A stretch of 38,683 bases of DNA from Defluviicoccus sp. (GTDB taxonomy: Bacteria; Pseudomonadota; Alphaproteobacteria; MPNO01). Positions 16,396 through 23,962 of this stretch are shown here, in pieces. How positions within the stretch are numbered: position 1 is the first letter of the stretch; each line of letters begins with the position of its first letter. The stretch is from positions 1 through 38,683 of the forward strand of contig JAPPGP010000001.1 in the NCBI GenBank assembly GCA_028821395.1, given 5' to 3'. The position numbers and the translations under genes are program-made. The notes beneath the pieces were generated by a model that ran no database searches, had not been told where the DNA came from, and was given only the letters and a program-made list of their open reading frames with translations.

Positions 16396-16615
16396 GCCCC
16401 ACACGCATCCGAACGAGCAGTGGATCTATCTCCTCGCCGGCAAGCTGCGCGCGGTGGTCGACGGCGAGGAGCGGGAGTTGTCGCCGAGCGAGCTGATGTA
16501 CATACCCGCCGGCATCGTCCACAGCGTCGACGCGCTGCCCGGCGCCGACGCCAGGTTCTTCACCTGCAAGGACCTGCGTCACGGGATCACGGGCACGCCC
16601 GTCGAGACCGCCTGA
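16385..16615 (+). pseudogene. C-terminal remnant of a cupin protein
   Basis: The plus-strand frame ending at the TGA at 16613-16615 encodes about 75 residues of a cupin: APHTHPNEQWIYLLAG (metal ligands H, H, E), VDGEERELSPSELMYIPAG and IVHSV (third H), ending VETA. The conserved N-terminal half is missing. Upstream in the same frame the sequence is the antisense of the ABC-transporter remnant. An ATG at 16148 keeps the frame open for 155 residues, so a chimeric product is formally possible, but its first half has no family character. A tandem gene, the beta-hydroxyacid dehydrogenase, follows after 96 nt. Confidence 0.75.
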
Positions 16616-16711
16616 GCAACCGTCCGGCGGCTTCGTCCAGCGGGAAGACGGTTTCCAGTCGCGGCGGCGATACGGCTCTCCGTGGCCGGACCGATCCGGA
16701 AAGGAAGTCCC

Positions 16712-17596
16712 ATGCAACCGGAGATCGAAGTCGGAGTCGTCGGGCTCGGCAACATGGGCGGCGGGATCGCCCGCAATCTCGCCCGGGCCGGGCATGCGGC
16801 GGCGGGGTGGGACACCGCCGAAGCAGCCCGCGCGCGCGTTGCGGGAGAGCTCCCGCTCGCCGCCCCGGAAGAGATGGCGGCGGCGGGTGCCACGATCTTC
16901 TTCGTGGTCCCGGCGAGCCCCGATATCGAGGCCGGTCTCGGCCCGCTTCTCGCCGGCGCGGCGGACGGCGCGACGATCTACGACCTGACGACATCGTATC
17001 CCGACGACACGCGGCGGCTGGCGGAACGGGCGACGGCGGGAGGCGTCCCCTATCTCGATGCCGGCATGAGCGGCGGCGCTTCGGGCGCCGACGCGGGCAC
17101 GCTGACGCTGATGGTCGGCGGCGACAGGACCGCCTTCGAGCGGACCCGGCATTTTCTCGATGCAATCGCCGCCGACGTCTTCCATCTCGGCGACAGCGGC
17201 GCCGGCCACACCATGAAGCTGGTCCACAACATGGTTTGCCACACCGTCTTCCTCGCGACCTGCGAGGGCGGAAGGCTGTGCGAGAGGGCGGGGCTCCGCC
17301 TGGAAGACATGATCGCGGTGTTCAACGTCTCCAACGCGCGGAGCTATGCGAGCGAATTCCGTTTCCCGGCGCACATCCTGTCGGGGAGCTGGGACGCGAG
17401 GTCGCGGATCCACAATCTCGGCAAGGATCTGGAAATGGCCATGCGCCTGGCAGAGGCCAGCGGGGCGGACACGGCCTGTTCCGGCGCCACCTACCGATTT
17501 CTCCAGGCGGCGCTCGGCCTCGGCATGTCGGAGGACGATTTCTCGCTGCTCTACCGGGACTTCGAGCGCATCCGCGAACGCCGCGACGCCGAGTGA
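16712..17596 (+). CDS. Beta-hydroxyacid dehydrogenase (3-hydroxyisobutyrate dehydrogenase family)
   Basis: 294 residues from the ATG at 16712 with AAGGAAG about 5 nt upstream; a GTG ten codons earlier is less likely. The family motifs appear in order: GLGNMG (11-16) for NAD(P), DAGMSGGASGA (substrate-binding, normally D-P-V-SGG), and GHTMK169-LVHNMV with the catalytic Lys. Enzymes of this group oxidise 3-hydroxyacids such as 3-hydroxyisobutyrate, tartronate semialdehyde or 2-(hydroxymethyl)glutarate, or reduce imines. The exact member cannot be told. It lies downstream of the cupin remnant on the same strand and converges on the ketopantoate-reductase-like gene. Confidence 0.92.
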   Translation: MQPEIEVGVVGLGNMGGGIARNLARAGHAAAGWDTAEAARARVAGELPLAAPEEMAAAGATIFFVVPASPDIEAGLGPLLAGAADGATIYDLTTSYPDDTRRLAERATAGGVPYLDAGMSGGASGADAGTLTLMVGGDRTAFERTRHFLDAIAADVFHLGDSGAGHTMKLVHNMVCHTVFLATCEGGRLCERAGLRLEDMIAVFNVSNARSYASEFRFPAHILSGSWDARSRIHNLGKDLEMAMRLAEASGADTACSGATYRFLQAALGLGMSEDDFSLLYRDFERIRERRDAE

Positions 17597-17621
17597 CGCG
17601 GGGACCCGGGCGCCGCGCTCA
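17594..17621. terminator. Hairpin with one bulge spanning both stops of a convergent pair
   Basis: TGACGCGG (17594-17601) pairs with CCGCG-C-TCA (17613-17621), leaving one bulged C and an 11-nt loop. Both terminal TGA codons are in the arms. Candidate bidirectional terminator without a T-run. Confidence 0.35.
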
Positions 17622-18650
17622 GACGGCGGCGCGCATCGCATCCAGCGCGCGTTCGAAATTGGCGGGCTCGGGTTCGAGCTCTCCGTTGCGGATGCGCCGC
17701 GTGATCTCGACCACGGCGGCGTTGGCGGGGGCCGGCCGGCCCGCCGCCAGGCTCTCTTCCGCGACGAGGCCGTTGATCAGGTCCACCTCGCTGTAGCGTC
17801 CCTTCATGTGGTCCTGCAGCACGCAGTCGCGTGCCGTCGGTCCGATATCGGCCACCAGCTTGTCGAACAGGGTTTCCAGCAGCCTGTTGGACTCCGCGAT
17901 GTCGTCCGGCGTCAGGCCAAACAGCGGCTGGATGCGGTACTCCCGCCGCTGGCCCACGGCGAGCGACTCGGTGCCGACTTTCATAAGGAAATCCCGGAAC
18001 CCGGGCAGGCGGGCGGCTTCGGCGACCGGAAGCCCCAGCATCGCGACCGGGCCCAGGCTCATCGAGTTGACCACCAGCTTCATCCACTTGGCGGCGACGA
18101 TGTCGTCGCACACCGAGACCGTGCCCACGTCGGCCAGTATCCCCTCTATCTCCGTCAGCCTGCCGGCCATCGCCGCATCCAGCGCGCCGATCCCGAGCCA
18201 GGTTCCGGACGGCGGCGTATTGCGCTGCGCGACGCCCGGGGTGAACAGCTCCGCCGACAGCTCGATCACGCAACCCACGGTCCTGTCGGGCCCGACCACC
18301 TCCGCGATCTCGCCCGCGGTCATCGCGTTCTGGATGCCCACCATCAGCCCGTCCGGGGCGAGGTAGGGCTCGATCAGCCGCGCCGCCCAGCCGGTGTCGT
18401 AGGCCTTCACCATCAGGAACACGTGGTCGAAGGTCCGGTTGAGCGCACACAGGTCGCAGAGATGATGGGCGTCGACCCCGGCGTGCACCTCCTGGTCCGG
18501 CCACCGCACGATGAGGCCGTTCGCCCGCATCGCCTCCACGTGCTCGGGCCACTGGTCGATCAGGGTGACGTCGTGCCCGGCGCTGACCAGGTCCACGGCA
18601 ACGCAGCTCCCGTTGGCGCCGGTGCCGAGTATGGCGATCCTCTTGTCCAA
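17619..18650 (-). CDS. Ketopantoate reductase (ApbA/PanE) family protein
   Basis: 343 residues from a TTG at 18650 (AAGGG and GAGG precede it; no in-frame ATG is near). N-terminal Rossmann motif ILGTGANG (7-14), catalytic Lys in AAKWMK191-LVVNS, and C-terminal KGRYSEVDLINGLV with the conserved acidic residue match PanE. PanE reduces 2-dehydropantoate to pantoate, but the ApbA family also includes catabolic reductases for other 2-oxo acids. This one is longer than typical PanE (about 300) and sits among catabolic genes, so vitamin B5 synthesis should not be assumed. Convergent with the beta-hydroxyacid dehydrogenase. Confidence 0.88.
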   Translation of the reverse strand: MDKRIAILGTGANGSCVAVDLVSAGHDVTLIDQWPEHVEAMRANGLIVRWPDQEVHAGVDAHHLCDLCALNRTFDHVFLMVKAYDTGWAARLIEPYLAPDGLMVGIQNAMTAGEIAEVVGPDRTVGCVIELSAELFTPGVAQRNTPPSGTWLGIGALDAAMAGRLTEIEGILADVGTVSVCDDIVAAKWMKLVVNSMSLGPVAMLGLPVAEAARLPGFRDFLMKVGTESLAVGQRREYRIQPLFGLTPDDIAESNRLLETLFDKLVADIGPTARDCVLQDHMKGRYSEVDLINGLVAEESLAAGRPAPANAAVVEITRRIRNGELEPEPANFERALDAMRAAV

Positions 18651-18952
18651 GGCCTCAAGCCCTTCCTTTGTCCACCACCGTCATGGCCGGACTCGTTCCA
18701 CTGCTGCCCGGTTTAACCTTCCCCTCGGACCGCGCCCGGTCCCCCCCGCCCCGCCCATGGATGCCCGGAACAAGTCCGGGCATGACGCGTGGAGTGGTGC
18801 GGCGTCGAGAGGCATGAAACTTCGGCACCGGGAATCCGGGTGCGGATGATGGAGAGGCAGGAGAAAGGCTTCAAGGGAGGCGCGCGGCCCGGCGGGCTTG
18901 TGTTGTCGCGATCCGGCCGCATGATGACCGCAGGCTCTGGAGGTGTCCGGTC
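18651..18952. other. 302-bp divergent intergenic region with palindromic repeats
   Basis: It holds one full inverted copy of the dispersed palindrome (18761-18783) and a degraded half-copy at about 18680-18700 (CGTCATGGCCGGACTCGTTC). GGAGG at 18939-18943 is the ribosome-binding site of the enolase-superfamily gene. No further gene is evident; no clear promoter can be assigned. Confidence 0.6.
18761..18783 (-). repeat. Dispersed palindromic repeat, copy 3
   Basis: ATGCCCGGA - ACAAG - TCCGGGCAT with GAC on the right and GG on the left: the reverse complement of the unit at 10336-10358 apart from one loop base. This shows a mobile or amplified intergenic family. Confidence 0.85.
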
Positions 18953-20059
18953 ATGTTCAGAATTTCGGGTATCGATTGCTGCGCGGTGAGTATTCCGCTC
19001 GCCTCGCCGATCAGGATGGCGGGGGAGGAGATCCTGTCGGCGGACAACCTCGTCGTCCGCATCGGCGACGGGGAGGGCAGTTTCGGCTGGGGCGAGGCGG
19101 CCTCGGCTCCGCTGATGACCGGAGAGACGGCCAAGGGCATGGTAGCGGCGGCCCGGTTCATGGCCGAGCGCCTGGACGGGGCGGAGGTTGGCGAGCCGGC
19201 AGAGCTGCACCGGACGATCGAGAAGCTGATCTACGGCAACCACGGCGCCAAGGCGGCAATCGAGATCGCATTGGTCGACCTGATGGGGAAGCGGGCGAAC
19301 CGGCCCGTCTGCGAGCTGCTGGGCGGCAGGGTGCGCGACGAGGCGGTCATGCTGACGATGGTCGCGGGCGGCGATCCGGAGAGCGAGCTCGACAGCGCGC
19401 GAAAGCAGCGCGCCGCCGGGTTCTCCGCCTTCAAGGTGAAGATTGGCACCTTCACGCCCGAGCGCGACCTGGAGCGGGTCGCTGCCGTACGCGCGGCGGC
19501 GGGGAGCGAGGTGCGCATCTCGGCCGACGCGAACCAGGGCTATGGCAGGGACGACGCGCTCCGCTTCGCCGAAGGCGCGGCGCAGGCGGGACTCGACTTC
19601 ATGGAGCAGCTCGTCGCGGCGGACGACCTCGAAGGCATGGCCGCCTGCGCGCGTTCCTCCAGCGTCCCGCTCGGCGCCGACGAGGGGCTGCATTCGGTCG
19701 CCGACATCCGCCGGCACAGCGAGACCGGGGCGGCGAGCGGCGGCAGCCTCAAGACCATCAAGCTCGGCGGCGCCTTCGCCGTGATGGACGCGGCGCGGCT
19801 GATGCGCGACCTCGGCATGCACGTCAACCTCGCCGGCAAGGTCGCGGAGACCGGCATCGCAAGCGCGGCGGTCGCGCATCTCTCGCTCGCCGTCCCGCAG
19901 CTCGACTGGGACACCAGCATCACCTGCCAATACCTCGCCGACGACATCGTCGCCGAGAAGCTGCGGATCGTCGACGGCCGTCTCCGCCCGCCGGACCGGC
20001 CGGGCCTCGGCATAGCCGTCGACGAAGCGAGGCTCGCGAAGTACAGATCGGTGCATTGA
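18953..20059 (+). CDS. Mandelate racemase/muconate lactonizing enzyme-family protein (enolase superfamily)
   Basis: 368 residues; GGAGG sits 9 nt before the ATG. Barrel-strand residues fit the MLE subgroup: K161-V-K163 at strand 2, metal ligands D192 (SADANQG), E218 (MEQ) and D243 (GADEG), and K267 in SLKTIKLGG at strand 6. The enzyme should abstract a proton alpha to a carboxylate held on Mg2+, giving racemisation, epimerisation, dehydration or cycloisomerisation. The two-lysine pattern fits cycloisomerases, dipeptide epimerases and o-succinylbenzoate synthases better than sugar-acid dehydratases, which use His-Asp. First gene of a tight operon with an OsmC-like protein (7 nt gap) and an IlvD/Edd dehydratase. 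Reaction unknown. Confidence 0.92.
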   Translation: MFRISGIDCCAVSIPLASPIRMAGEEILSADNLVVRIGDGEGSFGWGEAASAPLMTGETAKGMVAAARFMAERLDGAEVGEPAELHRTIEKLIYGNHGAKAAIEIALVDLMGKRANRPVCELLGGRVRDEAVMLTMVAGGDPESELDSARKQRAAGFSAFKVKIGTFTPERDLERVAAVRAAAGSEVRISADANQGYGRDDALRFAEGAAQAGLDFMEQLVAADDLEGMAACARSSSVPLGADEGLHSVADIRRHSETGAASGGSLKTIKLGGAFAVMDAARLMRDLGMHVNLAGKVAETGIASAAVAHLSLAVPQLDWDTSITCQYLADDIVAEKLRIVDGRLRPPDRPGLGIAVDEARLAKYRSVH

Positions 20060-20066
20060 GGACCAA

Positions 20067-21230
20067 GTGCCGGTAATGGACACAATCGAAGCATCGGGCT
20101 TTCCGCTGGGCTTCCGTGTAAGTGCCGGAGAGAGGCCTTGCGCGGTCGCGGGACGGAGAGCCTGTGTCGTCGAGGCGCGCAAGATGGCCTCGGCGCACCA
20201 GAAGGAGGCGGTGGTCCGCCTGGGAGGGGAGCGCGGCGCGTGGCGTCTGGTCAGCGACGAGGGCGTCCATCTCGGCGGTACCGACCTCGCCCCGTTCCCG
20301 CTCGGCTTCTTCAACGCCGGGCTGCACGCCGACCTCGCCGGGCGGCTGGTCTCGCTCGCGAAGGCGCGCGGGATCGGGCTCGCCGGGCTGGGCATCCGGC
20401 TGAAGAACTTTTACTCGATGACCGGGTCCTTCTTCCGCGGCGACGGGCAGGGCTTCGCGGAGCCGGTCGAAATCGAGGTCGCGCTCGACTCCGAGGCGGA
20501 CGGCGCGACCCTTTCGGAGCTGGTCGGCGATGCCGTCGACGCCTCGCCCGGACTGGCGCTCATGCGGGCGCCGGTCGAGACCGGCTTCGCCCTCTACGTC
20601 AACGGCCGGCGCCGTCCCCTGACCACCATGCCCGCGTCCGGGGCCGCGGATGCGCCGGACCCGTTCGCGACCTATGCCGAGCCGCCGGCGCCGGAGGGCG
20701 AGGGGGCGGGCGCCGCCGACCCGATTCGCAAGACGGGCGAACGGGAGGCGGGAACCGTCAAGCCGGCGCCGGCGGGAACCTCCACCCGAATCGTCAGGAT
20801 CGTCGACGGGTCCTGCCGGCTGGTCCAACCGGACGGGCTCACCGAGACCGAGACCTGGCTCGCCTTGCCGGGCGCGAGCCACTTTTCGCTGCGTTCCGAC
20901 GAACGCGCGGACCGGGACGAGGCGCCGCAGGGGCTCGCTCTGTTGTGGGCCGGGCTCGCGTTCTGCTTCATGACCCAGCTCGACCGCTATATCGAGCACA
21001 TGAAGTTCGCCATCGACGGCGTGCGCCTGGTCCAGTACTGCCCCGACGCCGCGGAGATCGCGGCCGGCCGGCCGGTCGACACGCATCTGTTCCTCAACGG
21101 GCGGGAGGAGTTGGAGACCTACGAGACGCTGATGCGGATCGCCGCGCGCACCTGCTACCTGCATGCGACGCTGGCTGCGTCGCTCGAGCCGCGCGTGAGC
21201 GTGCTGCACAGGGAAACGGCGATCCGGTGA
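20067..21230 (+). CDS. Tandem OsmC-like two-domain protein
   Basis: 387 residues from a GTG at 20067 (GAGGA 4 nt upstream, overlapping the previous stop); an ATG at 20076 is the alternative. The N-terminal half (about 40-185) shows OsmC-fold features, e.g. LGGTDLAPFPLGFFNAGLHADL, but has no cysteine at either redox position (SPG where CP is usual). The C-terminal half (about 240-380) keeps both: C300 in LALLWAGLAFC-FMT and C363 in RIAARTC-YLHATL. A 50-residue Pro/Ala/Glu-rich linker joins them. OsmC/Ohr proteins are thiol peroxidases for organic hydroperoxides, but catabolic enzymes with this fold exist. Placement between an enolase-superfamily enzyme and an IlvD dehydratase, with GTGA coupling to the latter, suggests a metabolic role. 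I made the fold assignment by eye. Confidence 0.68.
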   Translation: MPVMDTIEASGFPLGFRVSAGERPCAVAGRRACVVEARKMASAHQKEAVVRLGGERGAWRLVSDEGVHLGGTDLAPFPLGFFNAGLHADLAGRLVSLAKARGIGLAGLGIRLKNFYSMTGSFFRGDGQGFAEPVEIEVALDSEADGATLSELVGDAVDASPGLALMRAPVETGFALYVNGRRRPLTTMPASGAADAPDPFATYAEPPAPEGEGAGAADPIRKTGEREAGTVKPAPAGTSTRIVRIVDGSCRLVQPDGLTETETWLALPGASHFSLRSDERADRDEAPQGLALLWAGLAFCFMTQLDRYIEHMKFAIDGVRLVQYCPDAAEIAAGRPVDTHLFLNGREELETYETLMRIAARTCYLHATLAASLEPRVSVLHRETAIR

Positions 21231-22930
21231 CCGGCAAGCCACCGCGCGGGCTCGCGCGCGGGCTCACCAATTACGGCGATGCCGATTTCGCGCTCTATCT
21301 GCGAAAATCCTTCGCCAAGTCGATGGGCTACGGCAACGCCATGCTGGACAGGCCGGTCGTCGGCATCGCCTGCACGCCGTCGGGCTTCAACAACTGCCAC
21401 CGCCACTTCCCCGAGCTGCTGGAGGCGGTCAAGCGCGGGGTTCTCGCCGCCGGCGGGCTGCCGCTCGAATTCCCGACGATCTCGCTCGGCGAGGTGTTCC
21501 TCAGCCCGACCAGCCTCAAATTCCGCAACCTGATGGCGATGGACACCGAGGAGATGATCCGCGCCCAGCCGATGGACGCGGTGGTCCTCATGGGCGGGTG
21601 CGACAAGACCGTGCCGGCGCAGTTGATGGGCGCGGTCTCCGTCGACCGCCCGGCGATCCAGCTCGTCGCCGGTCCGATGATGACCTCGCGCCACGGCGGG
21701 GAACGGCTCGGCGCCTGCACCGACTGCCGCCGCTTCTGGGCGCGGTACAGGGCGGGCGCCATCGGCGCCGACGACATCGCCGCGGTCGAGGGCAGGTTGG
21801 CCACCACCGCCGGCACCTGCGCGGTGATGGGAACGGCCTCGACCATGGCCTGCATCGCCGAGACGCTGGGCCTCTGTCTGCCCGGCACCGCGGCGATTCC
21901 CGCCGTCCATGCCGACCGGCTACGCGCCGCGGAGGCGACGGGGACGGCCGCGATGGCGCTGCTGCGCGATCCGGTCAGGCCGACCGAGATCGTCACCCGC
22001 GACGCGGTGGAGAACGCGCTCCGCGCACTGCTCGCGCTCGGTGGCTCGACCAACGCCGTCATCCACCTCACCGCCATCGCCGGACGCGCCGGCGTCGACA
22101 TCCCGCTCGCCTGGCTCAACGAGCTCTCCGACACCACCCCGGTCCTGGTGGATCTCAAGCCGGTCGGCGAGCACTACATGGAGGATTTCTTCGCCGCCGG
22201 CGGCATGGGCGCGGTGCTGCGCGAGCTCCGCCCGCTGCTCAACCTGGATTGCCGGACGGTGGCCGGAGAGACCCTCGGCGAACGGCTGGAGCGCGAGGCG
22301 GGGCCGGTGGACCGGACGGTGATCGCCGCCGCCTCGGCGCCGTTCGAGCCCGAGGGCGGGCTGGTCGCCCTGTTCGGCTCGCTCGCCCCCGGCGGGGCGA
22401 TCCTCAAGCGCTCCGCCGCCGATCCGGCGTTGTTCGAACGCGAGGGAAGGGCGGTGGTGTTCTGCTCGCTGCGGGACCTCGCCGAGCGAATCGACGACCC
22501 GGAGCTCGACGTAGCGCCGGGGGATTTCCTCGTCCTGCAGAATGCCGGCCCCAAAAGCCCGTCCGGGATGCCGGAGGCGGGCTACCTGCCGATCCCGGCG
22601 AAGCTCGCCGCCGAAGGCGTGCGCGACATGGTGCGGATCTCGGATGCGCGCATGTCGGGCACAGCCTACGGCACCGTCGTGCTCCACGTCACGCCCGAAG
22701 CCGCCGTCGGCGGCCCGCTCGCGCTGGTGCGCTCGGGCGACCGGATCCGCCTCTCGGTCGCCGAACGCCGGATCGACCTCCTGGTGGGCGAGGCCGAGCT
22801 CGAGCGCCGCGGACGCGCGCTGCCAGCCCCTCAAGACCCGTCCGAGCGCCGCGGCTACGACCGGCTCTACACCGAGGAGGTGCTACAGGCCGACCGGGGC
22901 TGCGACTTCGCCTTCATGCTGCCGCGCTGA
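21227..22930 (+). CDS. IlvD/Edd-family dehydratase
   Basis: 567 residues starting at a GTG (21227) that overlaps the OsmC-like stop as GTGA. Fe-S ligands of the family are visible as C57 (NNCHRH), C125 (GGC-DK127-TVPAQLMGA) and C198 (GTCAVMGTASTM). The motif GGSTNAVIHLTAIA and the C-terminal KSPSGMPEAGY, then RMSGTAYGTVVLH, are also typical. The family covers dihydroxy-acid dehydratase (branched-chain synthesis), phosphogluconate dehydratase and pentonate dehydratases. The LGACTDC insertion and the operon with an enolase-superfamily enzyme favour a sugar-acid-type or other catabolic dehydratase over housekeeping IlvD. The stop lies in a perfect hairpin with the stop of the convergent crotonase gene. 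Confidence 0.93.
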   Translation: MTGKPPRGLARGLTNYGDADFALYLRKSFAKSMGYGNAMLDRPVVGIACTPSGFNNCHRHFPELLEAVKRGVLAAGGLPLEFPTISLGEVFLSPTSLKFRNLMAMDTEEMIRAQPMDAVVLMGGCDKTVPAQLMGAVSVDRPAIQLVAGPMMTSRHGGERLGACTDCRRFWARYRAGAIGADDIAAVEGRLATTAGTCAVMGTASTMACIAETLGLCLPGTAAIPAVHADRLRAAEATGTAAMALLRDPVRPTEIVTRDAVENALRALLALGGSTNAVIHLTAIAGRAGVDIPLAWLNELSDTTPVLVDLKPVGEHYMEDFFAAGGMGAVLRELRPLLNLDCRTVAGETLGERLEREAGPVDRTVIAAASAPFEPEGGLVALFGSLAPGGAILKRSAADPALFEREGRAVVFCSLRDLAERIDDPELDVAPGDFLVLQNAGPKSPSGMPEAGYLPIPAKLAAEGVRDMVRISDARMSGTAYGTVVLHVTPEAAVGGPLALVRSGDRIRLSVAERRIDLLVGEAELERRGRALPAPQDPSERRGYDRLYTEEVLQADRGCDFAFMLPR

Positions 22931-22947
22931 GCGCGTCTCAGCGCGGC
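22921..22947. terminator. Perfect 10-bp hairpin with the two stop codons in its arms
   Basis: GCCGCGCTGA (22921-22930) and TCAGCGCGGC (22938-22947) around a 7-nt loop. Each arm encodes the last residues of one gene, so both proteins end Pro-Arg and both use CGC TGA. Candidate bidirectional terminator; no T-run. Confidence 0.55.
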
Positions 22948-23819
22948 TTCGACGGAGCCTGGTTCTCGCCGCGCTCGACGCCGTCGAGATAGGCCCGCAC
23001 CGTCTCCCGGTTGCGTTCGCGGAACTGCTGGAAATCGGGCTTGCGGCGGTCGAGAAACGCCTGCATGCCCTCCAGCGACTCCTCGGTCCCCCAGATATTG
23101 GCGAGCAGCTCCATGCCCTGCTGCCACGAGGCGTAGAGCAGGTCGGACTCGAAGTTGAGCGACTTCTTGGTCGCGCGCAGGGTCTGGCCGCTATAGCCCT
23201 TGATCGCCTCGCACCACTCCTCCGTCGCCTGCCTGAGCTCGGCCTTGGGGACGTAGCGGTTGATCAGCCCGACGCGCACCGCCTCCTCCGCGTCGAAGGT
23301 GCGGCAGAGGAAGATCATCTCGCGCGCCAGCCGCTCGCCGATCAGCCGCGGGATGTACTGGGTCGCGCCGACCGTCGGGCACGCCCCCACGCGAGCGCCG
23401 GTCTGGCCGAAATACGCATCGTCCGCCGCGATCACCAGGTCGCACCACAGCGCGAGCTCGTGCCCGCCGCCGACGCAGGGGCCGTGCACCATGGCGATGA
23501 CCGGGATGGGCAGGCCGCGGATGGTCATCGCGACCTTGAGCATGCGGTCGTTCCACATATAGGCGTTGGCCTTGTTGAGGCGCATCATGGCGCGGAAGTC
23601 GCCGCCCGACGAGAACGCCCGGTCCCCCGCCCCGGTGACCACGGCGCAGGCGATCGACGGGTCCTCGCGGGTCGAGGAGAGCGCGTCGGCCAGCTCGTCC
23701 AGCGTCTGCTCGCGGAAAGCGTTCAGCACGTGCGGACGGTCGATCGAGACCCAGGCCACGTTGTCGTCGACCTCGTAGAGGATGTCGGTGTAGCTGCGCT
23801 CGTCGGTCTGGCTGCTCAT
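22938..23819 (-). CDS. Crotonase-superfamily acyl-CoA enzyme, BadI/MenB-like, with altered catalytic positions
   Basis: 293 residues from the ATG at 23819 (AGGAG 8 nt upstream); the frame extends further but only through promoter DNA. Overall order resembles 2-ketocyclohexanecarboxyl-CoA hydrolase BadI: DILYEVDDNVAWVSIDRP, then GAGDRAFSSGGD, then VHGPCVGGGH-E121-LALWCDLV, then FGQTG141-ARVGAC-P148-TVG, then the tail EGMQAFLDRRKPDF. The oxyanion-hole glycines are kept. E121 matches crotonase Glu144. The position of Glu164 is Gly141, and the Asp typical of MenB/BadI is Pro148. It is therefore probably neither a standard hydratase nor a standard ring-opening hydrolase. It shares a symmetric divergent promoter with an acyl-CoA synthetase that may supply its thioester. 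Confidence 0.9.
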   Translation of the reverse strand: MSSQTDERSYTDILYEVDDNVAWVSIDRPHVLNAFREQTLDELADALSSTREDPSIACAVVTGAGDRAFSSGGDFRAMMRLNKANAYMWNDRMLKVAMTIRGLPIPVIAMVHGPCVGGGHELALWCDLVIAADDAYFGQTGARVGACPTVGATQYIPRLIGERLAREMIFLCRTFDAEEAVRVGLINRYVPKAELRQATEEWCEAIKGYSGQTLRATKKSLNFESDLLYASWQQGMELLANIWGTEESLEGMQAFLDRRKPDFQQFRERNRETVRAYLDGVERGENQAPSKPR

Positions 23820-23865
23820 GGCCGCGTGGCTCCTGTCGCGTGGGGGTTCCGGGAATCCGGACTGA

Positions 23866-23917
23866 CTATACCGGGAGCCCCACCGCTGCAATTGCTTGCC
23901 CCGGGCTCCCGGTATAG
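23866..23917. promoter_or_regulatory. Symmetric bidirectional promoter/operator
   Basis: A perfect 15-bp inverted repeat, CTATACCGGGAGCCC (23866-23880) / GGGCTCCCGGTATAG (23903-23917), is centred at 23891.5. The same point is the centre of GCAATTGC (23888-23895). Each arm carries a TATAGg/t -10-like hexamer reading outward, and the central palindrome supplies a TTGC -35-like half for each direction with about 15 bp between (short of the usual 16-18). It lies between the divergent crotonase (ATG 23819) and acyl-CoA synthetase (ATG 23963), 46-47 bp from each. Confidence 0.65.
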
Positions 23918-23962
23918 GCATTGGCGGACGGATTCCGGTATCGGCGGGAGCGGCGCGGGCGA

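Noticed and set aside
16148..16615. A 155-codon plus-strand frame as a functional cupin gene
   Set aside because: The first half is the antisense of an ABC-transporter TOBE domain; only the second half is cupin, and conserved N-terminal strands are missing.
17619..18650. panE for pantothenate synthesis
   Set aside because: Family membership is clear, but the length, the catabolic surroundings and the lack of other pan genes do not support the specific gene name.
21227..22930. Housekeeping ilvD
   Set aside because: The operon context and the extra LGACTDC segment point to a catabolic IlvD/Edd paralogue; specific naming is not justified.
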